Source: Eubacterium sp. (GTDB lineage: Bacteria; Bacillota; Clostridia; Oscillospirales; Acutalibacteraceae). Taken from it: a DNA stretch of 64,000 bases. The position numbers and the translations under genes were made by a program. Below, in pieces: positions 15,961 to 24,587 of this stretch (the stretch's first letter is position 1; each line of letters begins with the position of its first letter). The stretch spans positions 62,001-126,000 of the forward strand of contig JAFUEH010000010.1 of the NCBI GenBank assembly GCA_017463985.1, in the 5' to 3' direction. The notes under the pieces are model-generated. The model saw only the letters and a list, made by a program, of their open reading frames with translations, did no database searches and was not told where the DNA came from.

Positions 15961-18287
15961 AAATAATTGATTTAAACGGAGATTATCAGCTGTATTGCTG
16001 TAAAAACAATCAACTGCTTTGTACGGCTACCGTGCCCGGCTCTGATTTTGGCGCACTGTTACAAAGCGGTATTATCACCGCGCAACAGCTCTATGATGAA
16101 AAGGAAAATGCCGCGTTCAGTGAAAGTGATATGGCGTTTGAGTGCAGCTTCTGCTTAGAGGCGCTGGATACGCCGCACGCCGTCCTCTGCTGTGAAAAGC
16201 TGGATACGCTGTGTGATATTTACCTGAACGGTCAGCTGATTGCGCATACGGAAAATGCGCATCTTGCCTACCGGTTTGAGGTCAAACCCTACCTGAAAAC
16301 AGGGGAGAACCGACTGCGCTTTGTGATGCGCTCACCGGTGCAATATATAACGGAGCGGCAGAAGGAAAAGCCGCTGCCGAAAAATGCAAACGGTATCGAC
16401 GGTGCGGCGTATCTGAGAAAACCCGCCTGCCATTTCGGTTGGGATTGGGGACCGTGCGTACCGTATAAGTATATCGGTGATGTAAAGCTGAAATGCTTTA
16501 CGAGTGAAATCCGGCTATTAGCGGTTTATCAAAAGCACCGTGAAAGCTGTGTAACCGTAACGGTAGAGGCAGAAAATGCCGAGACCGTGCAGCTGTTTAG
16601 CCCGGATGGCAAGGAAATGCCTGTAAAGCAGAATACCTTTACGATAAAACATCCTCAGTTGTGGTACAGCCGCGATCTGAACGGCCTGGACGAACAGCCT
16701 CTGTATACCCTGATACTAAAAAACAGTGAGATGACAGTGACCAAAAAGCTGGGACTGCGTACCGTTACGCTCAACCGTGAGCGAGATGCTTACGGCAGCA
16801 ACTTCCAGCTGACGGTCAACGGTCAGCGCGTGTTTGCCAAAGGCGCCAATTTAATCCCGTTTGCGGCGATTCCTGAGCAGGCGGACCGTGCCACAGTGGA
16901 CAAATACCTGGCGTTAGCGGTGCGTGCCAACTTCAATATCATACGGGTTTGGGGCGGTGCCGGTTATGCTGATGAATACCTGCTGGAGCAATGTGATCGC
17001 TTGGGACTTTTGGTATGGCAGGATTTCGCTTTTGCCTGTCTGATGTATCCGTTTTATGAACCGGCGTTCTATGACAGTGTACTGCAGGAGGTGCGTCAAA
17101 ACGTAAAGCGCATGACTTTACACCCGTGTCTTGCCCTGTGGTGCGGTAACAATGAAATAGAAGCCATGTTCAATTACCTGCCAAAAACAACAAAGCTGAT
17201 GAAGGCGTATACGGCGTTCTTTTACCGGCAGTTGCCGTCCGCCATCAAGGACTTGACCGCGGTACCGTATATTCCGTCCTCGCCGTTGGGAGAAGCGCCG
17301 TTTGAAGCCAATACAGCGGACAGTGTCGGTGATACACATCTGTGGAACGTGTGGCACGGTTTGCAGCCGCTGGATTATTACGGCCGTCGTTACACGCGTT
17401 TTCTTTCCGAATTTGGACTGGAGTCGCTGCCGTCAATGCAGGCGATCCGTAGCTTTGCGGAGGAGGACAGCCTTGATCTGAGCAGCAAAGCCTTCCTCCA
17501 ACGCCAAAAATGCCGTGGCGGCAATGAGAAGATGCTGTTCTACCTGCAGGAACGTTTTGATTTACCTGATAAGTTTGAGGCCCTGCCGTATATGACCGGT
17601 CTGGTGCAGGCGGAATGTGTGCAGGTGGCTGCCGAACATTTTCGGCGGAACAAGGGACGCTGTAACGGCGCGATCTTCTGGCAGTTTAACGATGTGTGGA
17701 GCTGCCCCAGCTGGTCAGCGGTGGATTTCCTCGGTTTACCTAAAGCGCTGTTGTATAAAGCGCGATACTTTTTTGCACCGATTGCACTCAGCCTGAAAGA
17801 GGATGTGCTCTATCTGCATAACGATACGCTGTTTGATAAGCGATATACCCTGCAGGTTGGCAGCAAGACGGTCAGTGTTGATGCGAGGGCTGACAGCGTG
17901 GTGCCGGTGATGAAAATGCGCTTGCACAGCGGTGCGGCGGTGAAGGTAACGGTCGACGGCTTGAGCTATTATTTTGACCGTATCAAAACCTTGAAAAGAG
18001 CTACTTTCGAGGTAAAAACGGAAGGGAACCGTGTGATCCTGAAGACAGATACTTATGCGCGTAATATTTATGCGGAAAGTGAAGCGATTTTTGAGGATAA
18101 CTATTTTTCGTTGCTGCCCGGCGAAGAAAAGGTGCTGACAGCAGACAGACCCGTGAAGCACGTCAGGGTTTGGTGTGAAAACAATTTGGAGCAACAAAAC
18201 GGTGGAATCAAAAAAGCAGCGCGCCGGCTGGCCTACCGCCTCAGACCGGAAAATATTGCGAATTTTCTCTATTATCAGTTCAATTAA
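15957..18287 (+). CDS. GH2 beta-mannosidase
   Basis: A 776-residue cytoplasmic glycosidase (no signal peptide). The N-terminal sugar-binding jelly roll (about 1-170) contains the HFGWDWGP motif typical of beta-mannosidases. An Ig-like domain follows (about 170-270), then a TIM barrel with the acid/base Glu400 in GNNE and the nucleophile Glu485 in SEFG. It cleaves terminal beta-mannose from oligosaccharides such as N-glycan cores or mannan fragments. It is translationally coupled to the ABC exporter genes, an unusual partnership: an importer would be expected. Confidence 0.88.
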   Translation: MKIIDLNGDYQLYCCKNNQLLCTATVPGSDFGALLQSGIITAQQLYDEKENAAFSESDMAFECSFCLEALDTPHAVLCCEKLDTLCDIYLNGQLIAHTENAHLAYRFEVKPYLKTGENRLRFVMRSPVQYITERQKEKPLPKNANGIDGAAYLRKPACHFGWDWGPCVPYKYIGDVKLKCFTSEIRLLAVYQKHRESCVTVTVEAENAETVQLFSPDGKEMPVKQNTFTIKHPQLWYSRDLNGLDEQPLYTLILKNSEMTVTKKLGLRTVTLNRERDAYGSNFQLTVNGQRVFAKGANLIPFAAIPEQADRATVDKYLALAVRANFNIIRVWGGAGYADEYLLEQCDRLGLLVWQDFAFACLMYPFYEPAFYDSVLQEVRQNVKRMTLHPCLALWCGNNEIEAMFNYLPKTTKLMKAYTAFFYRQLPSAIKDLTAVPYIPSSPLGEAPFEANTADSVGDTHLWNVWHGLQPLDYYGRRYTRFLSEFGLESLPSMQAIRSFAEEDSLDLSSKAFLQRQKCRGGNEKMLFYLQERFDLPDKFEALPYMTGLVQAECVQVAAEHFRRNKGRCNGAIFWQFNDVWSCPSWSAVDFLGLPKALLYKARYFFAPIALSLKEDVLYLHNDTLFDKRYTLQVGSKTVSVDARADSVVPVMKMRLHSGAAVKVTVDGLSYYFDRIKTLKRATFEVKTEGNRVILKTDTYARNIYAESEAIFEDNYFSLLPGEEKVLTADRPVKHVRVWCENNLEQQNGGIKKAARRLAYRLRPENIANFLYYQFN

Positions 18288-18294
18288 AAAAACA

Positions 18295-18324
18295 ATGCCG
18301 ACGGATCTCTCCGTCGGCATCTTT
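18295..18324 (+). terminator. Terminator of ABC/GH2 operon
   Basis: A perfect 11-bp stem (18295-18305 with 18310-18320) has a TCTC loop and a short T tract. Confidence 0.7.
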
Positions 18325-18359
18325 AATATTATATCACAAAATTGTTCACATTACAATAC

Positions 18360-18388
18360 TTTTATTACAGCGCCATAAGGGATATAAT
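18360..18388 (+). promoter_or_regulatory. Promoter of hpf
   Basis: A perfect -10 TATAAT lies at 18383-18388. The matching -35 region (18360-18365, TTTTAT) is weak, so an alternative sigma factor or an activator may help. A small dyad (GGATA...TATCC, about 18399-18412) precedes the ribosome binding site. Confidence 0.5.
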
Positions 18389-18434
18389 AAAACTAGAGGA
18401 TAGGAATATCCTATTATTCAAAGGAGGTATCATT

Positions 18435-18983
18435 ATGATCAACATTACGGCAAGAGGCTTTGAGCTCAAGCAGGGTGCCAAGGACGGCATTGAAAAGGAG
18501 CTTCACAGAATTGAAAAAATGCTTCCGGAGAATGCCGCCTTCGATGTTACACTGAAAAAGCAGAAAGACGGCTATGAATGTGACATCACCGTAAAACACT
18601 TTGGCTCCTTCATCAGAGGTGAAGCAAAGGCGGACAAAATCGAGCCGGTGATCGACGAGGCTGTGGATGATCTTAAGAGGAAAATCCGTAAGCTTAAGAC
18701 CTATTTTGTGGACAAGAAGCGCAAGGGCGGTATTGATGAAATTGCCGATGCCATGAACGACCTCAGCGAAGAAGTTACAATGGATAACTTCGACGAGTTG
18801 TATTTTGAGAGCGTGGATATTACCAGGAGAAAGTCGATCGCACTGAATATGATGACGGACGACGAGGCGGTGGTACAGATGGAAATGCTCGGACATTCCT
18901 TCTTTGTTTACCTCGGCGTGGACGGCGAAACGAAAGTTATTTATAAAAGAAAGAGCGGCTATGGCCTGCTGATCTGTGAATAA
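18435..18983 (+). CDS. hpf: Ribosome hibernation promoting factor, long form
   Basis: A 182-residue protein. The N-terminal HPF/YfiA domain (about 1-95) binds between ribosomal subunits, and the C-terminal domain (about 122-180, with the SIALNMMTDDEAVVQMEMLG region) dimerises to form 100S ribosomes in resting cells, as in Firmicutes generally. The start is ATG 18435 after AAAGGAGG; the longer frame from 18342 covers the promoter. A strong terminator follows. Confidence 0.93.
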   Translation: MINITARGFELKQGAKDGIEKELHRIEKMLPENAAFDVTLKKQKDGYECDITVKHFGSFIRGEAKADKIEPVIDEAVDDLKRKIRKLKTYFVDKKRKGGIDEIADAMNDLSEEVTMDNFDELYFESVDITRRKSIALNMMTDDEAVVQMEMLGHSFFVYLGVDGETKVIYKRKSGYGLLICE

Positions 18984-18996
18984 AGGAACTCAAAAA

Positions 18997-19028
18997 CCTC
19001 TCGGTCGAAAGACCGAGAGGCTTTTTTT
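18997..19028. terminator. Bidirectional terminator with GAAA tetraloop
   Basis: A perfect 10-bp stem (18997-19006 with 19011-19020), a GAAA loop, and T7 on one side with A5 on the other. It serves hpf and the convergent XRE gene. Confidence 0.92.
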
Positions 19029-19029
19029 G

Positions 19030-19506
19030 CTATTCGTCATCTTCGCCGCCGTTGATGCGATCCATGGTGTCCAGCAGTGAGCCGAGCACCTCGCTGACCT
19101 TTTGCCGGTCTGTGGTGTTGAGACGGCGCAGCTGCATCAAAAAGATTTTTTCATAATCTGATAACTCTGTGATCAGTCTGTCGCCGTAAATGTTGCCGTC
19201 ATCCAATGGTGAGCCGGCAGCGAGCTTACTGCTTGGTGATATTTTTGCTTTGTCCGTTATGGTTGCCTCCCCGTCTTCGTGCGGCTGCATTAAATAATCA
19301 ACCGATACGCCGTATATTTTCGCCAGCTGCAAAAGATAGTAATTCTTAATACCGTTTTTACCGTTGATGTTTTCCCAAATCCGGTAGGTATTCGGCTTCA
19401 CACCCAGTGTGAGGGCGACATCCTTTTTTTTCATCCCGTATAGCTCTCTTAATCGGGTCAGGTTAGCGCTGATGATCTCATTGACCGTTTGCCTGTCTTT
19501 TTCCAT
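19030..19506 (-). CDS. XRE-family regulator
   Basis: A 158-residue protein with an N-terminal helix-turn-helix (about 14-70: LRELYGMKKKDVALTLGV then the recognition segment PNTYRIWENI) and a C-terminal helical region ending in an acidic tail. I start it at ATG 19506, with AAGGGG 9 nt upstream, because the longer frame from 19569 runs through its own promoter. The target is unknown; the divergent wall-binding protein gene (19719) is a candidate. Confidence 0.8.
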   Translation of the reverse strand: MEKDRQTVNEIISANLTRLRELYGMKKKDVALTLGVKPNTYRIWENINGKNGIKNYYLLQLAKIYGVSVDYLMQPHEDGEATITDKAKISPSSKLAAGSPLDDGNIYGDRLITELSDYEKIFLMQLRRLNTTDRQKVSEVLGSLLDTMDRINGGEDDE

Positions 19507-19548
19507 GATGTGATTACCCCTTGTGTGGCATTTTGACAACTTTCTGTT

Positions 19549-19577
19549 ATTATATACAAATTCCGACATTTTTTCAA
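19549..19577 (-). promoter_or_regulatory. Sigma-A promoter of XRE gene
   Basis: Minus strand: TTGAAA (19577-19572), a 17-bp spacer and TATAAT (19554-19549). Confidence 0.8.
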
Positions 19578-19627
19578 CCGGTTCTTTGCAAAAAAAGCAC
19601 CGTAATGCGTGTCACAAAAGCAAAAAT

Positions 19628-19656
19628 TTGACAAAACGGTTACAAAATGGTATCAT
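19628..19656 (+). promoter_or_regulatory. Sigma-A promoter of wall protein gene
   Basis: TTGACA (19628-19633), a 17-bp spacer and TATCAT (19651-19656). Confidence 0.8.
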
Positions 19657-19718
19657 AAGAGAAATTGCGAAGAAAAATGTTTTGACATAACGGGATTTTA
19701 GGAAGTACGAGGTAGCTT

Positions 19719-21968
19719 ATGAAGAAAAAAATCATATCACTGATGTTATCGTTAATTATGCTGGCAGCAAGTCTTTCCTGCTTCGGTACGGCAGCAAGCG
19801 CCGCTACCTTCTCGGAGGAGCTGAAAAACGCAGGCTTCCCGGCGAGCTATATATCGGCGCTGGTAACGCTGCATAACCAGTATCCGAACTGGACCTTTAA
19901 GCCAATCAAAACGGGACTGGACTGGTTAACAGCGATTGCCGGGGAACGTAAGAACCATGCCGACCAGGTGTTGGAAAGCGGCTATGGAAGCGAGTATTAC
20001 TGCACCTGTGCGAAGTGCTCCTCCAAGTCGGGCAATTCGATCCGACCAGCCTCTGAATTTGCGGTGGGATACTATATGGATCCGCGCAACTGGCTGGACG
20101 AAAAGCATATTTTTCAATTTGAATCAACCGAATATAACAGTGCGCATAACCAGGCCGGTGTAGAGGCGATCATCAAGTCCACCTGGATGAACAATGCCAA
20201 TATTACCTATTTGGATGGCTACGGCAACACTAAAACCTACAAAAACAGCGCCGGCAACACTGTGAAGTATTCCACAGCGATCATGGAGGCATCTAAAAAA
20301 AGCAATCTTTCTGCCTATTACATCGCCGGCAGAATCGTCAAAGAGGTCGGTTCTACAACGCCGAAGGCTTCCGGCGTTGCCGGTAATAAAACGCCGTTTA
20401 CCGGCATCTATAATTACTATTCAATCGGCGCCAGCTCGACCGGTACACAGGGCTTGGAGTGGGCGGCAGGTTATCTGAAAACAACGCAGAGCACAACCCT
20501 GTATAACAGCGGCAATGCGGTGGTATCAGGACAAAAGCTGTCCTATATTGACGAAAGCAAGAACTATTATTATGTCCGCCTCTATTCCAAGAGCGGCACT
20601 TCCTATTCCGGCGGTACGGTTGACTGGGTGCCGAAATCGGCGGTGTCTACGCAGTATTTTACTTATGAAAGACCATGGACGAATCCGTACAAGGCGATCG
20701 TCGGCGGCGCAGAATATATTGCGGCTTCTTATTCTAAGCAGTATACGCCGTACTTACAGAAGTTTAATGTTAACCCGAACGGCGAGCTGTATAGCCATGA
20801 GTATATGACGAATATCAACGCGGTTTCTATTGAAGCGGTATCTACCTATAACGCCTATAAGAACGCAGGCCAGCTGTCTGCTGCCAAAACGTTTTATATT
20901 CCGGTATTTAACAATATGCCTAACAACACCTCCTCCTACGGCACTTGGGAAAAGAGCGACGGCAAGTGGTACTATTACTACGGTGATGAAAAAGCGACCG
21001 GCTGGCAGGAGATCGACGGCAAGTGGTACTACTTTGATGATAAGGGCGTGATGCAGACCGGTTGGATCCAGTCCGGCGGCAAGTGGTACTATTTCAACAC
21101 CGGCGGCACCATGCGCACCGGCTGGTTAAAGGATAACGGTAAATGGTACTATCTCAACGCTGACGGCCAAATGGTCGTGTACCTGAATAAAATTGACGGT
21201 AAGTATTATTACTTTACCGGATCCGGCGCCATGCGTACCGGCTGGATCACCTTTAGCGACGGCAGCAAGCGCTATTTTGATCTGAATAACGGCGATGCAG
21301 CGGTAGGCTTTAAGACGCTGGACGGTAAGACCTACTACTTCGGCACCACCGGCATCATGCAAACAAAATGGGTGAAGCTGGACGGCAGCTGGTATTATTT
21401 CGGTACAGACGGCGTTATGGTAAAATATCGCCAGAGCATTGACGGCGATAATTACTATTTCACCGGTGCCGGCGTAATGAAAACCGGCTGGCTGAAGATC
21501 GGCGGCGATTGGTATTATTACCAGTCGAGCGGTAAGATGAAGAAAAACGGCTGGCAGTATATCAATAAGGTTTATTACTATTTTGATAAATCCGGTAAAA
21601 TGCAGACCGGCTGGCTGGAGTTGACAGACGGAAAGTATTATCTTGCGTCCAGCGGCGCTATGCTGAAGGGCTGGCAGCTGATCGACAACAACTATTATTA
21701 TTTCAACAATTCCGGCAGGATGCAAACGGGCTTCGTGACCCTTAGCGGAAAGGTGTATTACCTGGATAGCACCGGCAAAATGCTGAAGTACCGTCAGAAG
21801 ATCAACGGTAAGCTGTATTATTTCACCGGTGCCGGCGTGATGAAAACCGGCTGGATGACCATCAGCGGCAACCGCTACTACTTCGGTACTGACGGTGCTG
21901 CCTATACCGGTACGCATACGATCGACAAGGTACAGTATACCTTTAACAGCGACGGTGTGCTGCAATAA
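19719..21968 (+). CDS. Secreted glucosaminidase-like protein with wall-binding repeats
   Basis: The 749-residue preprotein has a signal peptide (about 1-29, cleavage after ASA), an N-terminal region (about 30-390) resembling the glucosaminidase (GH73/LytB-like) domain of clostridial autolysins, with an FPASYISALVTLHNQYPNW opening and an SH3-like insert (about 265-310), and a C-terminal array of about 17 choline-binding-type repeats of about 20 residues (GKWYYF...G.M.TGW). It is probably exported and bound to the cell wall to cut or remodel peptidoglycan. The exact hydrolase class is inferred from overall pattern. It has its own promoter and terminator. Confidence 0.8.
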   Translation: MKKKIISLMLSLIMLAASLSCFGTAASAATFSEELKNAGFPASYISALVTLHNQYPNWTFKPIKTGLDWLTAIAGERKNHADQVLESGYGSEYYCTCAKCSSKSGNSIRPASEFAVGYYMDPRNWLDEKHIFQFESTEYNSAHNQAGVEAIIKSTWMNNANITYLDGYGNTKTYKNSAGNTVKYSTAIMEASKKSNLSAYYIAGRIVKEVGSTTPKASGVAGNKTPFTGIYNYYSIGASSTGTQGLEWAAGYLKTTQSTTLYNSGNAVVSGQKLSYIDESKNYYYVRLYSKSGTSYSGGTVDWVPKSAVSTQYFTYERPWTNPYKAIVGGAEYIAASYSKQYTPYLQKFNVNPNGELYSHEYMTNINAVSIEAVSTYNAYKNAGQLSAAKTFYIPVFNNMPNNTSSYGTWEKSDGKWYYYYGDEKATGWQEIDGKWYYFDDKGVMQTGWIQSGGKWYYFNTGGTMRTGWLKDNGKWYYLNADGQMVVYLNKIDGKYYYFTGSGAMRTGWITFSDGSKRYFDLNNGDAAVGFKTLDGKTYYFGTTGIMQTKWVKLDGSWYYFGTDGVMVKYRQSIDGDNYYFTGAGVMKTGWLKIGGDWYYYQSSGKMKKNGWQYINKVYYYFDKSGKMQTGWLELTDGKYYLASSGAMLKGWQLIDNNYYYFNNSGRMQTGFVTLSGKVYYLDSTGKMLKYRQKINGKLYYFTGAGVMKTGWMTISGNRYYFGTDGAAYTGTHTIDKVQYTFNSDGVLQ
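20940..21965 (+). repeat. About 17 wall-binding repeats
   Basis: Repeats of 57-66 bp encode the GKWYYF-x(n)-G-x-M-x-TGW pattern of CW_binding_1 modules. Copies differ in sequence, unlike the near-identical collagen repeats at 1066-1389, so this array is older. Confidence 0.85.
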
Positions 21969-21994
21969 GTGAATCCATAAGTGAATCAATCTAT

Positions 21995-22026
21995 AATCCG
22001 ACTGCCTTTACGGCGGTCGGATTTTT
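21995..22026 (+). terminator. Rho-independent terminator
   Basis: A 12-bp stem with one G-T wobble (21995-22006 with 22012-22023), a 5-nt loop, then T5. Confidence 0.85.
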
Positions 22027-22040
22027 CCTGTTAGTTTTTG

Positions 22041-22069
22041 TTGACAAGCGGTGGGTTTAGTGATAGAAT
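22041..22069 (+). promoter_or_regulatory. Promoter of DUF4418/FtsX/ATPase operon
   Basis: TTGACA (22041-22046), a 17-bp spacer and TAGAAT (22064-22069). The shared dyad operator follows immediately. Confidence 0.8.
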
Positions 22070-22077
22070 AAGCAAAT

Positions 22078-22095
22078 AGTTAGCGAGGACTAACC
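22078..22095. promoter_or_regulatory. Shared dyad operator, site 1
   Basis: GTTAG (22079-22083), 6 bp, CTAAC (22090-22094), about 3-19 bases after the expected transcription start, where a bound repressor would block transcription. Confidence 0.65.
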
Positions 22096-22120
22096 AACCT
22101 AATAATAGGAGGCAGTTATT

Positions 22121-22549
22121 ATGAAGCAAAATAAACTAACCCAATATGTGATTCCTGCGATGCTTTTTATTGTGAGCGCTGTGCTTTGCGCGGGCTCCTT
22201 CACTTTTTTAAGGACCTGCGGTCCGATGGAGGACGGCAGCTGGATGACCTGCCACTGGGCAGGACAGGCGATCAGTGCTGTCACCTGTGTGATGGCAATC
22301 CTTGCCTGCGTGAATCTGTTTGTCAAAAACAGCGGTTTCCGTGCCGGTATCAGCTTAGGTCTATTACTGATGTCAGTGACGGCGGCGTTCCTACCGGGCA
22401 AGGTGATTCCGACCTGTATGATGCCGGATATGCAGTGCAATGCGGTTACAAGACCCGGCGTAGCGGTGCTTTGCGCTGTGCTTGCGCTGCTTTCGCTTAT
22501 TAATTTGCTGGTAGCCGTCAAGGGTATTAAAAAGGAAAATAAGGAATGA
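22121..22549 (+). CDS. DUF4418 membrane protein
   Basis: A 142-residue protein with four membrane helices (about 8-28, 46-66, 75-95 and 112-134). Conserved DUF4418 features are the MTCHWAGQA segment (about 42) and the CMMPDMQC segment (about 100), a Cys/Met/His cluster that could bind metal. The family is typically found next to FtsX/ABC exporters, and here it overlaps the permease gene by 4 bp. Function unknown; the operator suggests metal-linked control. Confidence 0.8.
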   Translation: MKQNKLTQYVIPAMLFIVSAVLCAGSFTFLRTCGPMEDGSWMTCHWAGQAISAVTCVMAILACVNLFVKNSGFRAGISLGLLLMSVTAAFLPGKVIPTCMMPDMQCNAVTRPGVAVLCAVLALLSLINLLVAVKGIKKENKE

Positions 22550-23748
22550 ATATTAACACCTTACCGATCAAAAATTTAAAACGCAAATCCGGCAGAAGCG
22601 CTGCGCTGATCGTAGTGGTGATGCTGCTTTCACTCTCGATGCTCGGCGGGTTGCTCGTGGTGGATAGCCTGCAGCAGGGGCTGGACAGTCTTGAAACAAG
22701 GCTCGGCGCGGATATTATCGTGGTTCCCGATGAGGCAAAAAGTAAAAAGGACCTCGAGTCGATCCTGCTCGACGGTGTGCCGGGCTATTTTTACATGGAT
22801 AAAGCCTACTACGATAAGATTGCGGCGCGTGAAGGCATCGGTAGAATATCAGCGCAATACTATCTGGCCTCTACGAAGGCCGGCTGTTGTACAGTACCGG
22901 TGCAGATCATTGGCTTTGATCCGGAAACCGACTTTACGGTGACGCCGTGGATTCAAAAGAGCGGCGGTCGGGAGTTAGGACTGCATGACGTGGTAGCCGG
23001 CTATAATATCAATAAGGCGGTTAGCGGAAAAATACAGTTTTTCGGCGTGGAATGTACGGTCGTTTCTAAGCTGGATAAAACTGGTACGGAGCTGGACAAT
23101 GCTGTATATGCCAATTACGATACGATCAAGGATTTGATCGAGGCCTCTAAAAGCAATAGCTTTCCGTTTTTTTCGCAGCAAAATCCGGATAACATTGTGT
23201 CGTCTGTTTTGATCGATGTAGCCGACGGCTATGAGATAGAGGACGTGGTAGCCGACATCAATATTCATGTCCGCGGTGTAGAGGCGACGGCAACAAAGAG
23301 TATGCTGTCCGGCGTCTCGGACAGCCTGCAGGGCATTTCCAACATCATTAAATTACTCATTGGCGTGATATGGGGCTTACTGCTGGTGATCTTGGTGGTT
23401 GTATTTTCCTCCACAGTCAATGAGCGTAAAAAGGAATTTGCTGTTTTGCGTGTGGCAGGTATGTCGCGCGGTATGTTAGCAAAGACCGTGCTGACGGAGT
23501 CCGCTTTGGTCAGCTTGATCGGCGGCGCGATCGGCGTCGTGCTTTCTGTCGTGATGATTTATCCTTTTAGCACGATCATTGAAAATGAGCTGGGACTGCC
23601 GTTTTTAACACCGCAGCTCCCCCAAATGCTGGTAATGGCGGCGGTGACGCTGCTGCTGACGCTTTGTGCCGGTTCGCTTGCCTCGGCTTATGAGGCGGTG
23701 CAGCTCAGCAAGGTGGACACCGGTCTGATTTTAAGGGAGGGTAACTAA
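22546..23748 (+). CDS. FtsX/MacB-type ABC permease
   Basis: A 400-residue permease with one N-terminal helix (about 18-40), a large extracytoplasmic MacB-like domain (about 45-255) and three C-terminal helices (about 265-290, 315-340 and 360-385) forming the FtsX domain. Such permeases work mechanically on envelope substrates instead of simple import. It overlaps DUF4418 upstream and touches the ATPase downstream, giving a tight three-gene operon. Confidence 0.88.
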   Translation: MNINTLPIKNLKRKSGRSAALIVVVMLLSLSMLGGLLVVDSLQQGLDSLETRLGADIIVVPDEAKSKKDLESILLDGVPGYFYMDKAYYDKIAAREGIGRISAQYYLASTKAGCCTVPVQIIGFDPETDFTVTPWIQKSGGRELGLHDVVAGYNINKAVSGKIQFFGVECTVVSKLDKTGTELDNAVYANYDTIKDLIEASKSNSFPFFSQQNPDNIVSSVLIDVADGYEIEDVVADINIHVRGVEATATKSMLSGVSDSLQGISNIIKLLIGVIWGLLLVILVVVFSSTVNERKKEFAVLRVAGMSRGMLAKTVLTESALVSLIGGAIGVVLSVVMIYPFSTIIENELGLPFLTPQLPQMLVMAAVTLLLTLCAGSLASAYEAVQLSKVDTGLILREGN

Positions 23749-24431
23749 TGAAGCTCTCTGCGCAAGGTATTGCTAAAAAATATCCGAGAAAGCTGAAGGA
23801 CGCGAACTTTTTCTATGCGGTACAGCCAACGGATTTTACACTGGAAAGCGGTGCGGTAACCGAGATCATCGGGCGCAGCGGCAGCGGTAAGACGACGTTG
23901 CTGAATATGCTTTCCGGACTGCTTTCTCCTTCGGAAGGGCAAGTGCTGTTAGACGGTGAAGATCTGTACAGCCAGGAGGATAAGGCGCTTTCTGTGCTGC
24001 GTAATCAGCACCTCGGCGTTGTACCGCAGGGACAGACGGGGCTTAACAGCCTGACAGTGCTGGAAAATGTGCTGCTGCCTTATGCGTTGTATCACAAGGA
24101 TAACGGCGCCGAGGCTTATGCCAAGGAGCTGTTAGAGGCTGTCGGTATTGCAGCGCTTGCTGACGCGTATCCCGATGAGCTGTCCGGCGGTGAGGTACGG
24201 CGGCTGGCAATCGCCAGAGCGCTGATCATGAAGCCGGCGATTATCCTGGCGGATGAACCGACCGGCGATCTGGATGATGAAAATACCGCGGTGGTATTAC
24301 AGCTATTCCGGCGGCTGGCCGACGAGGGTGCTTCCGTGCTGATGGTAACGCATGAGGCCGAGGCCAAGCAGTATGCGGATCATATTTATAAGATGTCATC
24401 GGGTACGTTAGAAAAGGTTAGCGAAGGCTAA
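23748..24431 (+). CDS. ABC ATPase (LolD/MacB class)
   Basis: A 227-residue ATPase with Walker A GRSGSGKTT (about 42), signature LSGGEVRR (about 145), Walker B IILADEPTGDLD (about 165) and H-loop VTHE (about 204). Start and permease stop overlap by one base. It powers the FtsX permease upstream. Confidence 0.9.
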   Translation: MKLSAQGIAKKYPRKLKDANFFYAVQPTDFTLESGAVTEIIGRSGSGKTTLLNMLSGLLSPSEGQVLLDGEDLYSQEDKALSVLRNQHLGVVPQGQTGLNSLTVLENVLLPYALYHKDNGAEAYAKELLEAVGIAALADAYPDELSGGEVRRLAIARALIMKPAIILADEPTGDLDDENTAVVLQLFRRLADEGASVLMVTHEAEAKQYADHIYKMSSGTLEKVSEG

Positions 24432-24449
24432 TTAATTTTAAAAATCCTA

Positions 24450-24478
24450 TTGACAACTTAGATTTTTTATGATATAAA
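24450..24478 (+). promoter_or_regulatory. Promoter of FTR1 operon
   Basis: TTGACA (24450-24455), a 17-bp spacer and TATAAA (24473-24478). Confidence 0.82.
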
Positions 24479-24493
24479 CTTAATCGAATTAAG

Positions 24494-24511
24494 GGTTAGC
24501 AACGGTTAACT
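24494..24511. promoter_or_regulatory. Shared dyad operator, site 2
   Basis: GTTAG (24495-24499), 6 bp, TTAAC (24506-24510); one mismatch from the consensus. It lies just after the expected transcription start. Confidence 0.6.
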
Positions 24512-24512
24512 G

Positions 24513-24535
24513 TATGGTCAGCAGGGCTGGCCATA
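24513..24535 (+). other. Leader hairpin between two operators
   Basis: A 10-bp stem with one wobble (24513-24522 with 24526-24535), a 3-nt loop and a following A6. Having A instead of T, it is not a terminator; mRNA stability or a protein-binding role is possible. Confidence 0.4.
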
Positions 24536-24549
24536 AAAAATGATTAGGA

Positions 24550-24567
24550 AGTTAGCGTATACTAACT
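24550..24567. promoter_or_regulatory. Shared dyad operator, site 3
   Basis: GTTAG (24551-24555), 6 bp, CTAAC (24562-24566), immediately upstream of the ribosome binding site. It is the second copy in the same leader. Confidence 0.65.
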
Positions 24568-24587
24568 GTTGTGGGAGGCGATGATGG

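Noticed and set aside
24513-24535. Leader hairpin as a transcription attenuator
   Set aside because: It is followed by A rather than T residues, so it would not terminate transcription on the plus strand.
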